Part shown: in pieces, positions 1 through 12,199 of the stretch
Position numbering within the stretch: the stretch's first letter is position 1
Layout: the number at the start of each line of letters is the position of its first letter
Assembly: GCA_963826165.1 (NCBI GenBank)
Contig: CAWGWC010000024.1
Span: 310,001-374,000 of the forward strand
DNA length: 64,000 bases
Direction of reading: 5' to 3'
From: JACVRW01 sp963826165
GTDB taxonomy: Bacteria; Actinomycetota; Thermoleophilia; Solirubrobacterales; Thermoleophilaceae
Program-made: the position numbers and the translations under genes
Notes under the pieces: model-generated
What the model saw: the letters and a program-made list of their open reading frames with translations, nothing else
Told to the model about the DNA's origin: nothing
Databases searched by the model: none

Positions 1-1
1 G

Positions 2-397
2 GAGGACCTCCTGCGCTTCCGCGTGGCGGTGCGCGAGGTGTTCGTGGACCGTGAGTCGATCGAGTACGCGGTGGCACTGGCTGACGCCACGCGCCGTCCA
101 GCCCACTACGGGCTGACGGACGTGGAGGGCCATCTCAGCTACGGCGCCAGCCCGCGCGGGCCGATCGGGCTCGTGCAGTCGGCGCGCGCGCTCGCGCTCC
201 TGCGGGGCCGCCGTCACGTCCTCACCGGAGATATCCGCGATCTCGCGCCCGAGGTGCTGCGTCACCGCCTGGTGCTGAGCTACGAGGGCCTGAGCGACGG
301 CGTGACGGCCGACTCCCTGCTCGAGCAGGTACTCGAGGCAGTTCCCGAGCCCGATCTCGAGCGTCCGGGAGCGCCCGGGGAGCCGCTGGCGGCGTGA
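2..397 (+). CDS. MoxR-family AAA+ ATPase, C-terminal part (5' truncated by window edge)
   Basis: Only the last 131 or so codons are present; the reading frame is open to the window edge, so the Walker motifs lie outside. What remains is the lid region of MoxR-type chaperone ATPases: a helix rich in R and V, then the hallmark YGASPRGP stretch, the following SARALALLRGR helix, and the LRHRLVLS segment near the end. MoxR proteins act with vWA-domain partners to insert cofactors or mature complexes, and the next two genes (DUF58 and a BatA-like vWA protein) are the classical partners. Its stop overlaps the next start (GTGA), so the three are probably cotranscribed and translationally coupled. Family assignment is secure; the substrate is unknown. 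Confidence 0.85.
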   Translation, partial: EDLLRFRVAVREVFVDRESIEYAVALADATRRPAHYGLTDVEGHLSYGASPRGPIGLVQSARALALLRGRRHVLTGDIRDLAPEVLRHRLVLSYEGLSDGVTADSLLEQVLEAVPEPDLERPGAPGEPLAA

Positions 398-1359
398 AGC
401 TGACGCTGCGCCCAGGATCGCGCGCGCGAGCGCGCGAGGCGGTCGCGGACGCTTCTCCCGCCGGGCTTCGGCTGCCCCCCGGGCGCCAGGGCGGCGGGAG
501 CGTGCCGAGCGTGCTGGTGGAGGCGCTCGACCTCGCCTTCGTCCGCCGGGCCGGGGGCGTGCTCGCCGGAGAGCACCGCGGGACCGGCGTGGGCAGCGGC
601 ACCGAGCTGGCCCAGCTGCGGCCCTACCAGCCCGGCGACGACGTGCGCCAGCTCGATCCGTCCGCCACCGCGCGCACCGGCATCCCCCACGTGCGTGAGC
701 ACGTGCCGGAGCGGATGCTCACCGTGTGGCTGGCAGTCGACCTCTCGCCCTCGATGGCCTTCGGCACGGCCGAGCGGCTGAAGAGCGACGTGGCCGAGGG
801 CGTGGTCGACGTGGTGGGCACGCTCGCCGTGCGCCGCGGCGGCAAGGCGGGAATGATCACCTTCGGTGCGCCGGTCACCCGGCTTCTGCCGCCGCGCGGG
901 GGGCGCGGCGCCCGGGTGGCCCTCCACCGGGCGCTGTCCGAGGGAGTGGCGACCGACGGCGCCGGGGGTGAGCCGCTCGCGGCCACGATCGTTCGTCTCG
1001 GGCGGCTCGCGCGCCTGGCCAGCCTCGTGGTGATCGTCTCGGACTTCGGCGACCCGCCTGAGGACTGGGCCCGGCCCCTGGCCGCCTTGTCGGCCCGCCA
1101 CACCGTGCTCGCGCTCGAGATCCGCGACCCGCGCGAGGACTCGCTCCCCGACGTGGGCCGTGTGGCCATGATCGATCCGGAGACCGGGCGGCGGGTGGAG
1201 GCCGACACGCGCAGCCGGCGCCTGCGCGAGGAGTTCGCCGCGGCCGCAGCAGCCAAGCGGGCGGAGGTGGCCCGAGCGCTGCGCCGCGCGGGGGCCGATC
1301 ACGTGATCCTCTCCACCGCCGGCTCGTGGGCACGCGAGCTCGGACGGGGGCTGCGATGA
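394..1359 (+). CDS. DUF58 domain protein (MoxR-associated)
   Basis: A 321-residue protein with the DUF58 signature: a YQPGDDVRQLDPSATA block at about residues 78-93 followed by a vWA-like strand with DLSPSM at 116-121, which resembles a metal-ion-dependent adhesion site. DUF58 proteins are usually encoded next to MoxR ATPases and vWA membrane proteins, as here, and are thought to act as their adaptors. The annotated GTG start overlaps the stop of the upstream gene, but the first 36 residues are arginine-rich and poorly protein-like. A GTG at 511, preceded by a GGGAG at good spacing, is an alternative start that begins right at the conserved domain. The next gene overlaps its stop. Confidence 0.85.
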   Translation: MKLTLRPGSRARAREAVADASPAGLRLPPGRQGGGSVPSVLVEALDLAFVRRAGGVLAGEHRGTGVGSGTELAQLRPYQPGDDVRQLDPSATARTGIPHVREHVPERMLTVWLAVDLSPSMAFGTAERLKSDVAEGVVDVVGTLAVRRGGKAGMITFGAPVTRLLPPRGGRGARVALHRALSEGVATDGAGGEPLAATIVRLGRLARLASLVVIVSDFGDPPEDWARPLAALSARHTVLALEIRDPREDSLPDVGRVAMIDPETGRRVEADTRSRRLREEFAAAAAAKRAEVARALRRAGADHVILSTAGSWARELGRGLR

Positions 1360-2294
1360 GCTTCGCCTCTCCCGTGTGGCTGGCGGCCCTGGCCCTGGTC
1401 CCGCTGCTGCTCGGCCTCTACGTGCTGGGGCGGCGCCGCTCGCGCCGCTACGCCATCCGCTTCCCGGGCGTGGCCACCCTGGCCCCCCTCATCCCCAGCG
1501 CCGGGGCCTGGCGCCGGCGCCTGCCCCTGGGGCTCTTCCTCGCGTCTCTGGCAGTGCTCGCGCTCGCGCTGGCCCGTCCCCACGCGACAGTGGCCGTCCC
1601 GAGCGAGCAGGCCACCGTGGTCCTCGTGACCGACGTGTCGCGCTCGATGCTCGCCGACGACGTCGACCCGAGTCGCCTCGAGGCCGCGCGCTCCGCGGCC
1701 AAGCGCTTTCTCGAAGAGCTCCCCGATGAGGCGCGCGTGGGCGCAGTGGCGTTCTCGGAGCAGCCGCACACGATCGAGCCGCCCACCGACGACCACGACG
1801 ACGTTGGGGCCATGATCGACTCGCTCTCGGCAGACGGAGGCACGGCGACGGGCGACGCCCTCGCCGCCGCTCTGGACCTGGTCGACGGCCGCGGCGAGGC
1901 CCGGACGCCCGCGGCGATCGTGCTCCTCTCCGACGGCAAGGCCACCACGGGCCGGGATCCGCTGCCCGTGGCCCGCCAGGCCAAGCGCCTGGGCATCCCG
2001 ATCAGCACCGTGGCCCTGGGCAGCCGAGGAGCGGTGATCACCACACCGAGCGGGGCGCTGCTCGCCGTGCCGCCCGATCCCGAGACGATGAAGCGGATTG
2101 CCGACATATCCGGCGGCCGCGACTACCGCGTGGACGACGCCGACGATCTGAGCGAGATCTACGAGGGTCTCGGCTCACGCGTGGCGACGAAGAAGGAGCG
2201 CCGCGAGATCACCTCGGCCTTTGCCGCCGGCGGCGTGGTGCTGCTGCTGGCCGCGGCGGCGCTGGGGCTGAGGGCCACGGCACGACTGCCGTAG
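1356..2294 (+). CDS. BatA-like membrane protein with von Willebrand factor A domain
   Basis: A 312-residue protein. Hydrophobic segments at about residues 5-25 and 57-73 precede a vWA domain that opens with the MIDAS motif DVSRSM (93-98); a final hydrophobic segment lies near 285-305. This is the Bat/aerotolerance-type architecture: membrane anchor, extracytoplasmic or cytoplasmic vWA domain, C-terminal anchor. The ATG at 1356 was chosen because it overlaps the stop of the DUF58 gene (ATGA) and starts directly with the membrane segment; a GTG at 1326 in frame would add arginine-rich residues. With the two preceding genes it forms a MoxR/DUF58/vWA cassette whose client protein is not identifiable here. 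Confidence 0.88.
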   Translation: MSFASPVWLAALALVPLLLGLYVLGRRRSRRYAIRFPGVATLAPLIPSAGAWRRRLPLGLFLASLAVLALALARPHATVAVPSEQATVVLVTDVSRSMLADDVDPSRLEAARSAAKRFLEELPDEARVGAVAFSEQPHTIEPPTDDHDDVGAMIDSLSADGGTATGDALAAALDLVDGRGEARTPAAIVLLSDGKATTGRDPLPVARQAKRLGIPISTVALGSRGAVITTPSGALLAVPPDPETMKRIADISGGRDYRVDDADDLSEIYEGLGSRVATKKERREITSAFAAGGVVLLLAAAALGLRATARLP

Positions 2295-2326
2295 GCGCGC
2301 GCAACGCGGCTATCATCGCTCGACGA

Positions 2327-2399
<73 letters not shown>

Positions 2400-2416
2400 C
2401 TGGAAGGCCTCGCGGT

Positions 2417-3436
<1,020 letters not shown>

Positions 3437-3496
3437 TCAACGGGGTGCACCAAGGGGGTTGTACACGCCCGCCAAGACGGTGAAAGGCTACCCGGT

Positions 3497-5239
3497 TCAT
3501 GCAGTCTGACCCATCACTTGGTCCATTTCGTGCCTCACCTGCTGGCGCGCGCCCGCCAGAGCCGTCCGCCGCGACAGGTCGGCCTCGTGCGCCGCTCGCC
3601 TCAGCTCGCGGTCGATTCGGCGCAGTTCGAGCTGCAGAAAGCTCATGCGGAGCACCGGTTCGGTGGCCTCGCCCTGCTCCTGCGCCGCCATCGCGACTCC
3701 CGTCACCAGGGCCGCGGTGGCCGGGTCGTCCTCGGGCAGTCCGCCGAGCGGGTCGCCGAAGTGCGTGACGAGGTGGGTGCGCGCGTCGCGCACCGAGGGC
3801 GAGGAGAGATGCTCGTCCGAGAGCCGCCCCAGGAAGTCGCGGCCCAGGGAACCGCTGGCCACGCACATCGCGAGGAAGGCGCGTTCTGCCGCGAACGAAG
3901 GCTCGGCGGGCACGACCGGCGCCGGCTCCTCCTGCTCGCGCGCCCGGCGGGCGGGCGCGGCGGCAACGTAGTCCGCGGGCACGTCGAGCCGGTCCGCAAC
4001 CTCGCGGACGAGCGCATCTCTGGTTGCTGTGCGTTCCGGAACGGCAGTGATAAGCGTCCGCGCCTCCTGTAGGGCCTTGTCGCGCCCCGAGGGCGTATCC
4101 AAGTCAGCATCGGCAAGAACGCGACGCACCTGAAACTCGATCATGCCGAGCGCCCGCTCCATCCGCTCCACAAACGCCTCTGCCCCTCCGGCGGTCACGA
4201 GCTCCGCCGGGTCGGTGCCCTCGGGCATCTCGACGACCCGCAGCTCGAGCTTGCGCTCTTCGGCAAGGCGTGCCGCGCGCAGCATGGCCTCCTGGCCCGA
4301 GCGATCGGCGTCGAGGGCCAGGATCAGCCGGGGAGCGACCCGGCCCACCTCGGCCAGCTGCTCCTGGGTGAGCGCGGTGCCCATGATCGCGGCCGTTCCG
4401 CGGATGCCCGCCTGGTGTAACGCCAGCACATCGGTGTAACCCTCCACCAGGACCATCCGACCGCTCTTGGCCGCCTCGGCCCGAGCCAGGTCGAGCCCGA
4501 ACAGCTGGCGGCCCTTGTGGTAGATCTCGTTCTCGCTCGTGTTGAGGTACTTCGGTCCGCGCCCCTCCCCCATCTGCCGCGCCCCGAAGCCGAGCACCCG
4601 CCCCCGCCCGTCGGCGAGCGGGAACATGATGCGCCCGCGAAAACGGTCGAAGATCTGACCGTTGCGGCCGCGCTGGGCCAGCCCGGCGGCCATCAGCTCC
4701 TCCTCGGAGAAGCCACCCTGGCGGGCACCCAGCAGCATGCGGTCCCAGGCACTGGGCGCGTAGCCCACCCGAAACTCCTTCAACGTCTCCTCGGACAGGC
4801 CGCGCGACCCGAGGTAGTCCCGTGCGCGCGCCGCTTCGCCCGACTCCCACAGGTAGGCGGCGTAGAAGCGCGCGGCGCGATCGAGCAGGGCGAGGAGGCG
4901 CTCGCGCCGGCGCCGGCGGGCCTCGGCCTGCGGATCCTCGTTCTCGAGCTCGAGCTCCACCCCGTAGCGCTCCGCCAGGAACTCGACCGACTCGCGGAAG
5001 TCGAGTCCCTCGGTCTGCTCCACGAAGCCGATGGCGTCGCCCTTGGCGTGGCAGCCGAAGCAGTAGAAGAGCTTGTCCGCGACGTTCACCGAGAACGACG
5101 GCGTCCGCTCGTCGTGGAACGGGCACAGCCCGGTGAGGCGCGAGCCCACGCGACGCAGGTCGGTCTTCGTGCCGACGAGATCCTCCATGTCGATGGCGTC
5201 GCGCAGGCCGTCGATCGAGTCCCGCGTGTAGAGAGCCAT
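3497..5239 (-). CDS. dnaG: DNA primase DnaG
   Basis: A 580-residue primase that makes RNA primers for replication. The CHC2 zinc ribbon is visible at the N-terminus (C39, H42, C60, C63). The catalytic core contains FGARQ-type strands and a Toprim fold with VEGYTD (E266) and LALDADRSG (D310, D312), the metal-binding acids. The C-terminal part is helical and charged, as expected for the helicase-binding domain. The frame is open far upstream, but the protein starts at the ATG at 5239, which overlaps the dgt stop (ATGA) and immediately precedes the zinc domain. It lies upstream of rpoD on the same strand with about 60 bases between them. Confidence 0.97.
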   Translation of the reverse strand: MALYTRDSIDGLRDAIDMEDLVGTKTDLRRVGSRLTGLCPFHDERTPSFSVNVADKLFYCFGCHAKGDAIGFVEQTEGLDFRESVEFLAERYGVELELENEDPQAEARRRRRERLLALLDRAARFYAAYLWESGEAARARDYLGSRGLSEETLKEFRVGYAPSAWDRMLLGARQGGFSEEELMAAGLAQRGRNGQIFDRFRGRIMFPLADGRGRVLGFGARQMGEGRGPKYLNTSENEIYHKGRQLFGLDLARAEAAKSGRMVLVEGYTDVLALHQAGIRGTAAIMGTALTQEQLAEVGRVAPRLILALDADRSGQEAMLRAARLAEERKLELRVVEMPEGTDPAELVTAGGAEAFVERMERALGMIEFQVRRVLADADLDTPSGRDKALQEARTLITAVPERTATRDALVREVADRLDVPADYVAAAPARRAREQEEPAPVVPAEPSFAAERAFLAMCVASGSLGRDFLGRLSDEHLSSPSVRDARTHLVTHFGDPLGGLPEDDPATAALVTGVAMAAQEQGEATEPVLRMSFLQLELRRIDRELRRAAHEADLSRRTALAGARQQVRHEMDQVMGQTA

Positions 5240-6234
5240 CAGAAGCCCTGCGGCAACGACAGGTCGGAGAACGCACGGATGGCGAAGCGATCGGTCATCC
5301 CGGCAAGCCAGTCGATCACGCGCTCCTGATCTGACGCGCCTTCGACCACGGGAGGTGGCGGCTGCTCGGCGTAGTGGTCGAACAGGGTCCGAAGCATGCG
5401 CTCGATCCGCGGCGTCTGGCGCTGGGCGTCGGCGGCGAGATAGACGTTGTCGAACATGAACGAGCGCAGGCGGAGCATGGCGCCGCCCACCTCCTCGCTC
5501 TGCACGATGTCCCCGGCCGCCTCGGAGCGATCCAGCAGGTCGACCACCAGGGTCTCGATCCGGTCCGAGCCGGTGGAGCCGAGCAGCGCCACCTCCGCCG
5601 CCGGCAGGTCGCCGAACCGAAGCACTCCGGCCCGGATCGCGTCGTCGATGTCGTGGTTGATGTAGGCGATCCGGTCGACCACCTTCACGATCCGCCCCTC
5701 CAGCGTCTGCGGGCGTTCGGGCCCCGTGTGGTGGCGGATGCCGTCTCGCACCTGCACCGTGAGGTTGAGCGCCTCGATCTTCTCCACCACACGCAGTGAA
5801 TGCTCGTTGTGGCGAAAGCCGCTCCCCCAGCGCTCGCGGGTGCATTCGTCGAGGACCGCCTCGCCGATGTGGCCGAACGGCGGATGTCCGAGGTCGTGGC
5901 CCAGCGAGATCGCCTCGGTCAGATCCTCATTGAGCCCGAGAGCCCGGGCGACGTTGCGGGCGATGCCCGACGCCTCCAGCGTGTGGGTCAGCCGGGTCCG
6001 GTAGTGGTCTCCCTCGGGGGCGATGAAGACCTGCGTCTTTCGCTTGAGGCGCCGGAAGGCCCGGGTGTGCACGATCCGGTCGCGATCGCGCTGGAACGGA
6101 GTGCGGTGGTCGGAGTCGGGCTCCTCGACATCGCGCACGGCCGGGTACGAGCGAGTGGCCAGCGGGGACAGCGACTCGCGCTCGAGCCGCTCGATCCGCT
6201 CGGCGAAAGAACTCCGGGCGAGCTGCGAGGGCAT
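5239..6234 (-). CDS. dgt: Deoxyguanosinetriphosphate triphosphohydrolase-like HD protein
   Basis: A 331-residue HD-superfamily hydrolase that converts dGTP (or other dNTPs) to the nucleoside and triphosphate. Seen in the sequence are RTPFQRDRDRIVHTRAFRRL near residues 44-63, a metal-binding histidine in RLTHTLEASG (H84), the paired HD in GHDLGHPPFGH (H113, D114), and a later HDIDDA segment carrying the fourth ligand. This matches dGTPase-like proteins of the bacterial type that are often found just upstream of dnaG, as here, where start and stop codons overlap. The dNTP preference and any allosteric activation cannot be read from the sequence. Confidence 0.93.
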   Translation of the reverse strand: MPSQLARSSFAERIERLERESLSPLATRSYPAVRDVEEPDSDHRTPFQRDRDRIVHTRAFRRLKRKTQVFIAPEGDHYRTRLTHTLEASGIARNVARALGLNEDLTEAISLGHDLGHPPFGHIGEAVLDECTRERWGSGFRHNEHSLRVVEKIEALNLTVQVRDGIRHHTGPERPQTLEGRIVKVVDRIAYINHDIDDAIRAGVLRFGDLPAAEVALLGSTGSDRIETLVVDLLDRSEAAGDIVQSEEVGGAMLRLRSFMFDNVYLAADAQRQTPRIERMLRTLFDHYAEQPPPPVVEGASDQERVIDWLAGMTDRFAIRAFSDLSLPQGF

Positions 6235-6249
6235 GCTCGCCCGATTCTG

Positions 6250-6435
6250 TCAGTTGGCCTGCTCTCTCTCCGCGAGCGAGCGAAAGCCCGCCGCCCTGAT
6301 GTAGACCTCGTAGAGCAGGAAGCCGCGCGCGAAGCGCGGGCCACAGCGGGCGTCGAGGGTCCGGTACGCCACCTCGTCCGGCAGGGTCGTGCCCTCCTGG
6401 CGGGGACCCGCCACGATCTCCTCCAGGCGGTCCAC
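6250..6435 (-). CDS. Small conserved-looking protein of unknown function, probably frameshifted
   Basis: A 61-codon frame between ppdK and dgt with strong G/C third-position bias and a plausible amino-acid mix, unlike the arginine-rich shadow frames nearby. There is no convincing ribosome-binding site at its GTG. The other minus-strand frame just upstream (about 6455-6500) also looks coding and would supply a short hydrophobic N-terminus (PIGVGILIAGG). Joining the two frames needs one extra base near 6450 and gives a protein of 83 residues starting at a GTG at 6500. I do not recognise the family. It may be a genuine small gene with a sequencing error or a young pseudogene. Confidence 0.35.
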   Translation of the reverse strand: MDRLEEIVAGPRQEGTTLPDEVAYRTLDARCGPRFARGFLLYEVYIRAAGFRSLAEREQAN

Positions 6436-6528
6436 GGTGTTGCGGATTCGGTGCCGTTGCCGCCCGCGATCAGGATGCCCACGCCGATCGGCACCGGCAC
6501 CTTGGCGCCGCTGGGAGGAGCGGCTGGG

Positions 6529-9183
<2,655 letters not shown>

Positions 9184-9215
9184 TTCGGGGACTGTATTCC
9201 CTGGGAGCGACCCCC

Positions 9216-9932
9216 CTATGCCACACGCCTCAATCTCACGTGGGCATGGTGCTCGAGTGTCTCCGCTATGGCGCGGTCGGCCTGGGAGAGCGCGCGGCCC
9301 GGGGCCTCCGGCGTTTCGGACAGCGGCCGGGCCAGAGCCTCGACCAGGAAGCGGTGAGCCTCCTCGCCGAGCGGGAACGAGCCCGCCTCGCACCCTGCGC
9401 AGACCACCCCGCCGGCGGCGGGCGAGAAGCCGCCGAGGTGCTCGCTGTCGCCACACTCGGCGCACGAGGCGAGCTCGGGAGCGAAACCCGCGGCCAGCAG
9501 CAGCTTGAGCCGGAAGGCCAGCGCCTGGGCGCGCCCGGCCCGCTCGGGATGGGCGTCGAGCCGGGCCAGCTCGTTCGACAGCAGGTTGTAGGCCGGGGGA
9601 TTCGGGTCGGTGGAGTCGAGCAGCCGCAGCACGGCCTCGCACGCCTGTGAGGCCCGCTCGAGCGACTCCCGCCGCTCACGCAGGGCCGGATGGGCGTGCA
9701 CCGTGTCGGCCTGCCTGATCGTGCACAGCTCGCCTCGGCCCTGGTGCAGCACCAGCGCCACCCTGCTCAGCGGCTCGAGCCGCCCGCCCATGCGGGACTT
9801 GACCCGCCTGACCCCCTTGGCCACCGCCCCCACCCGCCCGTGGTCGGCGGTGTAGAGATGCAGCACGCGATCCGCCTCGCCGTAACGGATCGAGCGCAGA
9901 ACGACGGCTTCGGTCTTGAACGAACCGGGCAT
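9216..9932 (-). CDS. recO: DNA repair protein RecO
   Basis: A 238-residue recombination mediator of the RecFOR pathway that anneals SSB-coated single strands and loads RecA. The N-terminal OB fold is recognisable (KTEAVVLRSIRYGEADRVL and HLYTADHGRVGAVAKGVRR), followed by the helical domain and a zinc-binding region with CAEC and CAGC pairs. The ATG at 9932 begins the conserved OB fold; the longer open frame adds residues that do not fit. It is the first gene of the recO-ppdK-dgt-dnaG-rpoD series on the minus strand. Confidence 0.93.
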   Translation of the reverse strand: MPGSFKTEAVVLRSIRYGEADRVLHLYTADHGRVGAVAKGVRRVKSRMGGRLEPLSRVALVLHQGRGELCTIRQADTVHAHPALRERRESLERASQACEAVLRLLDSTDPNPPAYNLLSNELARLDAHPERAGRAQALAFRLKLLLAAGFAPELASCAECGDSEHLGGFSPAAGGVVCAGCEAGSFPLGEEAHRFLVEALARPLSETPEAPGRALSQADRAIAETLEHHAHVRLRRVA

Positions 9933-9996
9933 TGTTACCTCCGCGGACCTCCGTGTCCGCGTCTTGATCGGGTGGGCGCCGTCCCGGCGCCATAAA

Positions 9997-10013
9997 AGTC
10001 GGCTTCGCCGACT
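9997..10013. terminator. Stem-loop between recO and the glutaredoxin gene
   Basis: A perfect 7-bp stem (AGTCGGC/GCCGACT) closes a 3-base loop, with AAAA before it on the plus strand, which reads as a U-tract after the stem on the minus strand. This looks like a factor-independent terminator for minus-strand transcription coming from the mutM side, placed just upstream of recO. On the plus strand the following T-run is weak. Confidence 0.5.
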
Positions 10014-10030
10014 CTTACACTTTGAAACCG

Positions 10031-10294
10031 ATGTCGGACGAGAACGGGGTAGTGCTCTACACCACCGAGCCCTGCGGCTTCTGCCGCCAGGCCAAGGCGC
10101 TGCTGCAGGCACGGGGAGTGGACTACCGCGAGGTCAACCTCGCCAAGGACCCCGGCGGCCGTGCTGATCTGGTGGCCCTCACCGGCCAGATGACGTTCCC
10201 GCAGGTGGTGATCGGAAAGCGCGCCATCGGCGGCTTTCGCGAGCTGCTCGAGGCCGACCGAGCCGGCGGGCTCGAAGATCTCCTGGCCGCCTAG
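10031..10294 (+). CDS. Glutaredoxin-like protein
   Basis: An 87-residue thioredoxin-fold protein. The redox motif EPCGFC is at residues 13-18 (C15, C18) and the cis-proline loop MTFPQV at 54-59, followed by the IGGF-type turn that recognises the glutathionyl group in glutaredoxins. The active site is CGFC, not the usual CPYC, which may change redox potential or the thiol partner (actinobacteria often use mycothiol). ATG at 10031 is preferred; a TTG at 10022 is in frame. Its stop overlaps the stop of the convergent mutM gene by two bases. Confidence 0.87.
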   Translation: MSDENGVVLYTTEPCGFCRQAKALLQARGVDYREVNLAKDPGGRADLVALTGQMTFPQVVIGKRAIGGFRELLEADRAGGLEDLLAA

Positions 10295-11157
10295 CGGCGC
10301 CTGATTCTCGGCCGGCGCTGGCAGCTGGGGCACACGTAGGTGCCCCGCCCGGCGGCGCGCAGCTTCTGGATCGGTGTCCCGCAGCGCAAGCACGGCTCGC
10401 CCTCACGCAGATGCACGAGGAAGCGGTCCTGGAAGCTGCCCTGAGCACCGTCCACGTGGCGGTAGTCGTCGATCGAAGCGCCCTTCGAGTCGATTCCGAG
10501 CTCGAGCGACTCCACCACGCCCTCCCGCAGCGCCTCGATCTGTGAGCGCTTGAGGGTTCCCACCGGCCGCAGGGGATGGATGCGAGCGCGGTACAGGGCC
10601 TCGTCGGCGTAGATGTTGCCCACCCCGGCGATGCGCTCCTGGTTGAGCAGGAACGCCTTGACGGGCTGCTTGCGGCCTCGGGCGAGAGCCCGCACGGCCT
10701 CCGCGGTGAAATCCGGGCTGAGCGGCTCGACTCCGAGCCTCGAGGCGAAGTATTCGGCGAGCGCGTCGCTGCCCAGCAGCACGTCGCCGGTGCCGAAGCG
10801 GCGGACGTCCACGAACAGCAGGCGCTCCGCCGGCTGCCCGCGGACCCGCCCGAGCTCGAAGCGCACGCGCAGGTGAGGCCGGTCCTCGGCGTCCTCGGCC
10901 ACCGGCACGAGCAGGAGGTTGCCGGTCATGCGCAGGTGCATCACCAGGTGGATGTCGTCCTCCACCGACACGATCAGGTACTTGCCCCGGCGCCCCATAC
11001 GCTCGATGCGGCGCCCGTCCAGGGCATCGGCGACGGCCGCCGGAGGGGCGGGCTCGCACCATCGCGGGTCGAGCACCTGCACGTGCTCCAGGCGCCGTCC
11101 CTCGAGTGCGGGCGCGAGCTGGCGGCGGATCGTCTCGACTTCGGGTAGCTCGGGCAC
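10291..11157 (-). CDS. mutM: Formamidopyrimidine-DNA glycosylase (Fpg/MutM)
   Basis: A 288-residue base-excision repair glycosylase and AP lyase that removes 8-oxoguanine and formamidopyrimidines. The N-terminus is the diagnostic PELPEVETIRRQL, in which the proline after the initiator residue is the catalytic nucleophile and the next glutamate is essential. The helix-two-turn-helix contains GVGNIYADEALYRARIHPLR, and the C-terminal zinc finger has CLRC and CPSC pairs. The start is GTG. The gene is convergent with the glutaredoxin gene, and xerD lies upstream on the same strand. Confidence 0.97.
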   Translation of the reverse strand: MPELPEVETIRRQLAPALEGRRLEHVQVLDPRWCEPAPPAAVADALDGRRIERMGRRGKYLIVSVEDDIHLVMHLRMTGNLLLVPVAEDAEDRPHLRVRFELGRVRGQPAERLLFVDVRRFGTGDVLLGSDALAEYFASRLGVEPLSPDFTAEAVRALARGRKQPVKAFLLNQERIAGVGNIYADEALYRARIHPLRPVGTLKRSQIEALREGVVESLELGIDSKGASIDDYRHVDGAQGSFQDRFLVHLREGEPCLRCGTPIQKLRAAGRGTYVCPSCQRRPRIRRR

Positions 11158-11201
11158 AACCCGGTTCTAGCAGGCGCCGTACGGGCGCCCGGTGCGCGCG
11201 C

Positions 11202-12146
11202 TCAGCCGACCGTCGCCCGGGGGTGGGCCTTGAAGTACACGTCCTTGAGGCGCTCGCTCGAGAGGTGGGTGTAGAGCTGGGTGGTGGCCACGTCGGCGTG
11301 GCCGAGCATCTCCTGGACCGCGCGCAGGTCGCACCCGCCGGCGAGCAGGTGGGTGGCGAAGCTGTGGCGCAGAGTGTGCGGGCTCATCCGGTCCGCCAGC
11401 CCGGCGCTGGTGGCGTGCCGGCGGACGATCTTGTACAGGCCCTGCCGCGTGAGCTGCCCACCGCGGAAGTTGACGAACAGGTGAGTCTCGGGCAGCGCCT
11501 TTACGAGCGCCGGCCGGCCGCGCTGGAGATAGACGTCCAGAGCACCGACCGCGGCCTGCCCGACCGGCACCAGGCGCTCCTTCGATCCCTTGCCCCGTGC
11601 GAGCAGCACCTGCTCTTCGAGGTCGACGTCTGAGAGCTCCAGCCCGATCGCCTCGGAGGCCCTGAGGCCCGAGGCGTACATGACCTCGAGCAGCGCCCGG
11701 TCGCGCAGCGCCGCCGGCTCGGTGCCCTTCGGCTGCGACAGGAGGCGCTCCACGTCGCCGCGCGTCAGGACGTGCGGCAGCTTGCGCTGGCGGCGCGGCG
11801 AGCTGAGCGTGGCCGTCGGGTCGGTCTCGAGCAGGCCGTCGCGGCGCAGGTGGCGGTAGAAGGAGCGCAGGCAGGCTGCCTTGCGGTGGATCGTGGCCGG
11901 CGAGGACGGCGGCCGCTCCTCGGCGCCGCGAGCCAGGCTCTCCAAGAAGTCGGCCACGTCCCCGGGCCCTGCCTCGAGCGCCGACAGCTCCCGTTCCTCG
12001 AGGTGGCGCCCGAACTGCAGCAGGTCGCCGCGGTAGGCCTCGAGCGTGTTGCGCGACAGGCCCCGCTCGAACTCCAGGTAGGAGAGGAAGTCGAGCAGCA
12101 GGTGCTCAAAGCGGCGCTCGGCCGGTGCACTCTCCACGGTGGCCAT
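11202..12146 (-). CDS. xerD: Tyrosine recombinase XerD
   Basis: A 314-residue site-specific recombinase that resolves chromosome dimers at dif with XerC. An N-terminal SAM-like core-binding domain covers about residues 10-110. The catalytic domain carries the full set of active residues: R162 (SGLRASE), K187, H257 and R260 in HTLRH, H283 in LGHAD and the nucleophile Y292 in TQLYTH. No integrase-type context (att sites, phage genes, tRNA) is nearby and the gene sits among housekeeping genes, so a chromosomal Xer role is favoured. XerC versus XerD cannot be settled without comparison, but the C-terminus resembles XerD. Confidence 0.92.
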   Translation of the reverse strand: MATVESAPAERRFEHLLLDFLSYLEFERGLSRNTLEAYRGDLLQFGRHLEERELSALEAGPGDVADFLESLARGAEERPPSSPATIHRKAACLRSFYRHLRRDGLLETDPTATLSSPRRQRKLPHVLTRGDVERLLSQPKGTEPAALRDRALLEVMYASGLRASEAIGLELSDVDLEEQVLLARGKGSKERLVPVGQAAVGALDVYLQRGRPALVKALPETHLFVNFRGGQLTRQGLYKIVRRHATSAGLADRMSPHTLRHSFATHLLAGGCDLRAVQEMLGHADVATTQLYTHLSSERLKDVYFKAHPRATVG

Positions 12147-12199
12147 CAGGAGAGGCTTTCGGCCGCCGGCGCATCATCCCTTGACCTGCAACGCGGGAG

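Noticed and set aside
11202..12146. Tyrosine recombinase as a sign of an integrated element
   Set aside because: The neighbours are housekeeping genes, no att-like repeats or tRNA flank it, and the protein fits chromosomal XerD.
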